Below the pieces are notes generated by a model. The model searched no databases. It saw only the letters and a program-made list of their open reading frames with translations, and had not been told where the DNA came from. Source: Candidatus Aenigmatarchaeota archaeon (GTDB lineage Archaea > Aenigmatarchaeota > Aenigmatarchaeia > QMZP01 > JAFGSV01). Taken from it: a DNA stretch of 8,899 bases. The position numbers and the translations under genes were made by a program. Location of the stretch: the NCBI GenBank assembly GCA_020343635.1, contig CP070804.1:493759-502657 (forward strand), read 5' to 3'. Each line of letters opens with the position of its first letter. The stretch's first letter is position 1. Shown here one piece after another: positions 5,695 through 8,899 of the stretch.

Positions 5695-6729
5695 CTACTT
5701 CTTCTCGATGTAGACCGCGGTGAAAAGGAGTATGAAACCCGCTATTATCGACCCTATGAAGATGTATATGCTGGTCTCCGGCGCCAGTATCATGTCCACC
5801 CCGCTCCTTATTACCAGTGAGATGGCGAATCCGAACATGGGGATCGACACCGCTCTTGAAAGCGAGTGCTTCTTCATGCCCACTATCTTTCCGAGCCAGG
5901 CCATGGTCCCTGCTATCCAGAAGTAATAGATTGAAGCGGAAAGGAACGCGGCGATGGTCTCGAAGAGTCCTAAAACCATCCACTCCTGCATCACGGTGTA
6001 GCCCCTGTACGCCGCAAGTGCAGTGAATATTATGCCTATGATGTATATGAAGAACGAAAGCCTTCTGCGCGTAAACGAGTCCCTGAGCTCTTCACCCGCC
6101 TCACTGAAGTATCCCTCGAGCCTGAAGCCCTTTATGACCAGATATGCCCCAAGGATTCCCAGGACTGCCCTCCAGCCCTCTGCTCCGAATATGGCTATGA
6201 GAAGGAGCGCAATCGCCGGAAGTCCGAAAACAAGCCTCGCCATCTTCGGATCCTCCAGGGATTCCTTTAGGAAGTCCTTGACCTTGTAGTAGCTGGACTC
6301 GAGCTGCTCCGACTGCTTGACCACGACCCTTCTTACGGAAAGTATCGGAATCCTGGACTGTATGACCGGGATGATGTGTTCGTCCTCGCTTCCGTCTGAA
6401 ATGAGCACGACGAAGTTCGCCCTGAAGTGGCTCAGGGCCTCTTCGAGCTGGTTCTTTATCTCCGTGTCCGACTTTATGCCCACGTCCTTGTCCCCTGTGA
6501 GGACGGCCACCTGAGTGGCATGCTGCTTCTTCAGTTCGTCCTGAACCCTCACGGCCTCGAAAAGGGCATTGAAATCGCTGTCAGTGGGGTCCTTGAGGCC
6601 CATCTTCGTGGCTGCCTCTATCACGTGCTCCTTTCCTATCACCGGACCCTTTATGTCGGCCTTTATGCCAAGGTCGTTGTCACGGTCGACAGAAATAACT
6701 AGTATCCTGTCTTTTTTCTCCGCTTCCAT
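5695..6729 (-). CDS. DUF373 family archaeal membrane protein
   Basis: The 344-residue product matches the DUF373 family, found essentially in archaea and of unknown function. The soluble N-terminal half (~1-160) carries the family's conserved acidic motifs: VDRDNDLG at 14-21, GPVIG at 28-32, DPTDSDFNALF at 47-57, GDKDVGIKSD at 79-88, ISDGSEDE at 110-117 and the hallmark around VRRVVVKQSEQLESSYY (132-148). The Asp clusters suggest metal or nucleotide binding, but no activity is established that I know of. The second half has about six membrane helices: ~164-182, 186-203, 223-242, 252-281, 293-313 and 320-341. The acidic domain is probably cytoplasmic. A TATA box at leaderless spacing precedes ATG 6729. 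It lies 34 bases upstream of ftsY on the same strand, so the two may be co-expressed, though ftsY also has its own promoter element. Confidence 0.92.
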   Translation of the reverse strand: MEAEKKDRILVISVDRDNDLGIKADIKGPVIGKEHVIEAATKMGLKDPTDSDFNALFEAVRVQDELKKQHATQVAVLTGDKDVGIKSDTEIKNQLEEALSHFRANFVVLISDGSEDEHIIPVIQSRIPILSVRRVVVKQSEQLESSYYKVKDFLKESLEDPKMARLVFGLPAIALLLIAIFGAEGWRAVLGILGAYLVIKGFRLEGYFSEAGEELRDSFTRRRLSFFIYIIGIIFTALAAYRGYTVMQEWMVLGLFETIAAFLSASIYYFWIAGTMAWLGKIVGMKKHSLSRAVSIPMFGFAISLVIRSGVDMILAPETSIYIFIGSIIAGFILLFTAVYIEKK

Positions 6730-6750
6730 GGTAAAAAATACGCTGCCGGA

Positions 6751-6760
6751 AATATAAAGA
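6751..6760 (-). promoter_or_regulatory. TATA box, leaderless promoter of the DUF373 gene
   Basis: TCTTTATATT on the minus strand is centred 26 bases before the ATG at 6729, placing the transcript start on the A of that codon. No ribosome binding site precedes the ATG. Confidence 0.7.
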
Positions 6761-6798
6761 TAGCGGGAATATTACGCTGGGCGTCGAAATGGCGCATT

Positions 6799-7188
6799 CT
6801 ATACAGTATTCCCTTCCAGGCCGTTGTCCTCGTTCGGTTTTCTTGGGCCCTCTTGGGATGCTTTCTTATTTTCAAGCCTCTGGATAAAAGTACCAACTTC
6901 ATAAGTACTGAGATCTTCAGGTAAAAAATCCTTCTCATAGTCACTATCTATGTAGATTCCGGCCCTCCTTAATGCATTCGCGATCTCCAAGACTGTCGAG
7001 AATGCGTCTTCATATTCGCTCCCGTTCGGAACGGTATACCTCTTATATCTGATACTGAACATTTTTGTGAACGGGCGTTTGCCGACGGGTTTCCACCCAT
7101 CATACTCGCCAAAATACAGATAGACAGCATTCCGACTGAAGATACTGTCAATAGTACGCTTAATATAACGATTAATTCCCCCAAACAT
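6799..7188 (-). CDS. Orphan protein, 129 aa
   Basis: I do not recognise this protein. It begins MFGGINRYIKRTIDSIFSRN, a basic amphipathic start that could lie on a membrane or nucleic acid. An aromatic beta-rich part follows (AVYLYFGEYDGWKPVG, MFSIRYKRYTVPNG), then a helix (EDAFSTVLEIANALRRAG), an acidic stretch (DSDYEKDFLPEDLSTYE) and a polar, probably disordered tail from about residue 108. No signal peptide or transmembrane helix. A TATA box 27 bases before ATG 7188 supports a leaderless transcript and this start. It reads toward the DUF373 gene on the same strand, but that gene's TATA box lies between them, so they are separate units. Codon use is somewhat more AT-rich than in ftsY or DUF373. 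Function unknown. Confidence 0.68.
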   Translation of the reverse strand: MFGGINRYIKRTIDSIFSRNAVYLYFGEYDGWKPVGKRPFTKMFSIRYKRYTVPNGSEYEDAFSTVLEIANALRRAGIYIDSDYEKDFLPEDLSTYEVGTFIQRLENKKASQEGPRKPNEDNGLEGNTV

Positions 7189-7210
7189 GCAATATCTACT
7201 AAGAGAGAAA

Positions 7211-7219
7211 TTTTATATA
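7211..7219 (-). promoter_or_regulatory. TATA box of the 129-residue orphan gene
   Basis: TATATAAAA on the minus strand is centred about 27 bases before the ATG at 7188. It forms half of a compact divergent promoter region (7189-7282) with the box at 7251-7260 facing the other way. Confidence 0.65.
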
Positions 7220-7250
7220 GATTGATTGAAATAGATGAGTCTCCAATAAT

Positions 7251-7260
7251 TATAATATTA
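7251..7260 (+). promoter_or_regulatory. TATA box of the four-helix membrane protein gene
   Basis: TATAATATTA lies within the longer AT tract 7247-7260, centred about 27 bases before the ATG at 7283, again consistent with leaderless transcription. A weak AAAGGG (7269-7274) lies 8 bases from the ATG but would fall outside a leaderless transcript. Confidence 0.55.
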
Positions 7261-7282
7261 ATTTGTTGAAAGGGTACCTGAC

Positions 7283-7726
7283 ATGGAAGGCTGGATAAAG
7301 GGGCTGCTGAAGCTCAACGTGACCGCTGCCGGGTTTGCAATAGGCATTTTTTTGATGAACAGCATACTGATACCGCAGCAGGGGTACGTAAGCGACAAGA
7401 TACAGAAATTCATAGCCTTCTTCGGGGTTTCGGCGATACTCCTGCTGCCCCTCGTCTTTCTGCTCATAATACTGATCAATAAAGACGTGAAGCACATGCT
7501 GATAGGCCTGCTCCTTAGCGTGATGCTCATCTACAATGTCTGGCTGATATCGCTGTCATTCTACCCTGACTGGAACATCGTGTTCAACGTCAACACTGTT
7601 ACCTTCCTGGCCCTTGTCTGGCCGTCCTGCGTCTTGCTGGTGGGGGTGGTATACCTGCTGCCGAGGAAGATTCTGAAGCGGCTGAAAAAGCAGGAACCGC
7701 CAGGCCAGGCGGAAACACAGGATTAA
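7283..7726 (+). CDS. Small four-helix integral membrane protein, 147 aa
   Basis: The protein is almost entirely hydrophobic, with four likely membrane helices at ~11-30, 41-66, 72-93 and 105-127. A basic segment (PRKILKRLKK, 127-136) and a polar tail end it. By the positive-inside rule the C-terminus is cytoplasmic, and with four helices so is the N-terminus. I see no transporter, channel or enzyme motif. Pro31 and the PQQGYVSDK loop lie between helices 1 and 2; FYPDW (93-97) lies between helices 3 and 4. It is transcribed divergently from the 129-residue orphan and ends three bases from the stop of the convergent EExxH gene. GC content and AGG/ATA codon use match the core genes, so it looks native rather than recently acquired. 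Function unknown. Confidence 0.75.
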   Translation: MEGWIKGLLKLNVTAAGFAIGIFLMNSILIPQQGYVSDKIQKFIAFFGVSAILLLPLVFLLIILINKDVKHMLIGLLLSVMLIYNVWLISLSFYPDWNIVFNVNTVTFLALVWPSCVLLVGVVYLLPRKILKRLKKQEPPGQAETQD

Positions 7727-7729
7727 TCT

Positions 7730-8605
7730 CTATTCCTGGCCATCGTGACCCCACCTATTTAGCTCATCGTAATCAACAACCCTGGTACCTTCCTTGTGGG
7801 GAATGAAAGTGAATCTTTCTCCGGAAACATCCTCCATACGTACCGCTACGGGGGCGCCCGGAGATAACGTCAGAAGAGTCATCGCCATAACATGAACCGT
7901 TCCCCTGTAGGGGCCTTCTATGTCCACTACATCATAAGCGTCTTTTCCCGCGAATTCTGAGAGTGCGCTCCAAAGGTGACTGTCATCACTTTCATTGAAA
8001 AAATCCCTGCAGGGCACATCATCAAACCCCAGGAAAAGGTCTCTAACAAAGACATGGGCAATATAATTTCTAAGCTGGTTATAATTTTCCATCTGACTGG
8101 CTGTAATATCCTGTTCCATCGGGCTTATAATATCGATTCCGGCTGCTTCCATCTCCTTCACTGTGCTGTACAGTCCGAGCGCTGCTATGAACTCTGCGGA
8201 AAGTCCTCCGAACCTTTCCCGATACTTCATCCTGCGGTCAGCAAGTTCAGATCCTACGTGTTTGCAGTGATGCTCTCCATGAGTCAGCTCTTCGGAAAGT
8301 ACAAGAGGGTCGATATCATCACTTGTCCTGACTGTTACAAGAAAATCTAAGCCTTCGAGATGGTCCAGACCGAGATCCGTCCCTCCTGTATACAGGCACG
8401 TTCCAATGAAACCACCGGGAGAGAATCCTTCACCGGTAACCTTTCTGTACACCCTATCGAGCTCATTCCTCGATGGTTCTGAAGCAAATGCAAGCTTATA
8501 GCGGTGTATGTCTACCCCGAAGGTCTCTGACATGTGGGCTTCCACTTCGCTGATGAGAGTTTCAAAGTCTCTCACCTTCGTGCCTTCGTATCCGAAGGTT
8601 CTCAT
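7730..8605 (-). CDS. Unrecognised 291-residue protein with EExxH zincin-like motif
   Basis: I do not recognise the family with confidence. Numbered from ATG 8605, the notable segment is LSEELTHGEHHCKH (103-116), in a predicted helix. It resembles the HExxH helix of zinc metalloproteases with Glu in place of the first His. EExxH variants occur in some uncharacterised zincin-like families. Nearby His112, His113, Cys114 and His116, and Glu138 in GLSAEFIAALG, could supply further metal ligands. The rest looks like a soluble alpha/beta protein, with LGLDHLEGLDFLVTVRT before the motif and a C-terminal beta-rich part (RGTVHVMAMTLLTLSPG, GERFTFIPHKEGTRVV). No signal peptide, so probably cytoplasmic. 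The frame runs back to a TTG at 8611, but ATG 8605 sits 26 bases from a TATA box and is preferred. It is convergent with the membrane protein gene. A metalloprotease role is a suggestion only. Confidence 0.8.
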   Translation of the reverse strand: MRTFGYEGTKVRDFETLISEVEAHMSETFGVDIHRYKLAFASEPSRNELDRVYRKVTGEGFSPGGFIGTCLYTGGTDLGLDHLEGLDFLVTVRTSDDIDPLVLSEELTHGEHHCKHVGSELADRRMKYRERFGGLSAEFIAALGLYSTVKEMEAAGIDIISPMEQDITASQMENYNQLRNYIAHVFVRDLFLGFDDVPCRDFFNESDDSHLWSALSEFAGKDAYDVVDIEGPYRGTVHVMAMTLLTLSPGAPVAVRMEDVSGERFTFIPHKEGTRVVDYDELNRWGHDGQE

Positions 8606-8626
8606 AAACAAGGGTAAAGTAGAAGG

Positions 8627-8635
8627 CTTTAAAAG
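8627..8635 (-). promoter_or_regulatory. TATA box of the EExxH-protein gene
   Basis: CTTTTAAAG on the minus strand is centred 26 bases before ATG 8605, so that ATG is the predicted first transcribed codon. The upstream TTG at 8611 would lie outside the transcript. Confidence 0.65.
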
Positions 8636-8658
8636 CAGGAACCTGGTCCCGGCTGCTG

Positions 8659-8684
8659 AGGGCAGTCAGGCCTGAAAACGCCCT
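8659..8684. repeat. Nested inverted repeat upstream of psmA
   Basis: An outer pair AGGGC (8659-8663) and GCCCT (8680-8684) encloses a perfect 10-base palindrome TCAGGCCTGA (8666-8675). It lies between the divergent TATA boxes at 8627-8635 and 8691-8698 and ends 6 bases before the psmA box, overlapping where a BRE or activator would bind. An operator site is the likeliest reading. No plus-strand gene ends upstream that would need a terminator. Confidence 0.4.
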
Positions 8685-8690
8685 AACCTT

Positions 8691-8698
8691 TTTATATA
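8691..8698 (+). promoter_or_regulatory. TATA box of psmA
   Basis: TTTATATA is a strong match. A start about 26 bases downstream (near 8720) gives psmA a leader of about 50 bases, unlike the leaderless genes nearby. A second box-like AAATATAA at 8706-8713 could start transcription near 8735 and shorten the leader to about 36 bases. Confidence 0.65.
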
Positions 8699-8733
8699 AC
8701 TAGGTAAATATAATCCATAAGAGAAGAAATGAA

Positions 8734-8760
8734 ATGAGAGAGACAAGGATATCAATATAG
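8734..8760 (+). other. Possible 8-codon upstream ORF in the psmA leader
   Basis: ATG at 8734 reads MRETRISI then TAG at 8758-8760. The TAG shares bases with the psmA Shine-Dalgarno site. The ATG is about 25 bases from the second TATA-like box at 8706-8713, so it could be the first codon of a leaderless transcript. An ORF this short arises often by chance. Confidence 0.2.
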
Positions 8761-8765
8761 GAGGT
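8759..8765 (+). promoter_or_regulatory. Strong Shine-Dalgarno site of psmA
   Basis: AGGAGGT lies 5 bases before the ATG at 8771 and matches the archaeal 16S anti-Shine-Dalgarno. It is the only strong site in the window and fixes the psmA start. Confidence 0.85.
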
Positions 8766-8770
8766 TTGTT

Positions 8771-8899
8771 ATGCAACCGATACCTTCGGGGAACTACATG
8801 GCATACGACAGGGCGATTATCGTGTTCTCACCTGATGGTCGATTGCTTCAGGTGGAGTATGCCAGGGAAGCCGTAAAGAGGGGAAGCACAGCAGCAGGC
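8771..8899 (+). CDS. psmA: Proteasome subunit alpha; 3' partial
   Basis: The first 43 codons of the 20S proteasome alpha subunit are present; the gene runs off the window. Alpha subunits form the two outer seven-membered rings of the cytoplasmic proteasome. They gate substrate entry and dock regulatory ATPases such as PAN or Cdc48. The family signature is unmistakable: YDRAIIVFSPDGRLLQVEYA at residues 12-31, then REAVKRGSTA. Tyr12-Asp13-Arg14 is the conserved gate motif at the base of the N-terminal tail, here preceded by an 11-residue tail (MQPIPSGNYMA) in the usual size range. A strong Shine-Dalgarno site and TATA box precede it. In many archaea SBDS and exosome genes follow psmA, but that lies beyond the window. 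Confidence 0.97.
   Translation, partial: MQPIPSGNYMAYDRAIIVFSPDGRLLQVEYAREAVKRGSTAAG

Noticed and set aside
8659..8693. Hairpin plus T-run (ccttttt) before psmA as a terminator
   Set aside because: No plus-strand gene ends upstream (the nearest upstream gene is on the minus strand), and the T-run belongs to the psmA TATA region.
1..8899. CRISPR array, insertion sequence or defence system
   Set aside because: No regularly spaced direct repeats, transposase, terminal inverted repeats, or recognisable defence nuclease, helicase or reverse transcriptase domains are visible in the window.

Overview
This is archaeal chromosomal DNA. Three genes point that way clearly: the SRP receptor FtsY with archaeal-type motifs, a DUF373-family membrane protein (an essentially archaeal family), and the start of the proteasome alpha subunit psmA. 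The promoters agree. At least seven genes have a TATA-like box centred about 26-28 bases upstream of the start codon, so their transcripts would begin at or next to the start codon (leaderless mRNAs). The lineage cannot be fixed from the sequence. Very tight convergent gene ends (1-3 base gaps), Pro/Glu-rich linkers and a cysteine-rich surface protein would suit a small-genome archaeon such as a DPANN member, but that is inference.

Layout, left to right. (1) 1-1122: 3' part of a tyrosine-recombinase-like gene with a long acidic Pro/Glu linker and two altered catalytic positions. It ends against a convergent winged-helix DNA-binding protein gene (stop at 1125), and both stop codons lie inside one 16-base palindrome. 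(2) 1540-2390: an AT-rich island with two small convergent orphan genes. (3) 2394-4457: a large secreted, C-terminally anchored surface protein with beta-sandwich domains and a histidine-rich cytoplasmic tail, followed by a 34-codon ORF with its own leaderless promoter that runs tail-to-tail into ftsY. (4) 4614-6729, minus strand: a DUF373 gene then ftsY, each with its own TATA box. (5) 6799-8605: an orphan small protein, a divergently transcribed four-helix membrane protein, and a 291-residue protein with a degenerate zincin-like EExxH motif. (6) 8660-8899: the psmA promoter region, with a nested inverted repeat, a strong Shine-Dalgarno site and the first 43 codons of psmA.

How the genes relate. 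ftsY (co-translational membrane targeting) and psmA (protein degradation) are housekeeping genes. The surface protein is a likely client of the Sec/SRP route but has no specific link to ftsY. The other genes look like single-gene transcription units rather than a multi-gene system, and I see no defence island, CRISPR array, insertion sequence, tRNA or rRNA. No stretch above 300 bases lacks a gene; the longest gaps are about 1515-1689 and 8606-8770, and both hold promoters. The most promising points for follow-up are the recombinase-like protein lacking two catalytic residues, the 34-codon gene, the His-rich tail of the surface protein and the EExxH protein.
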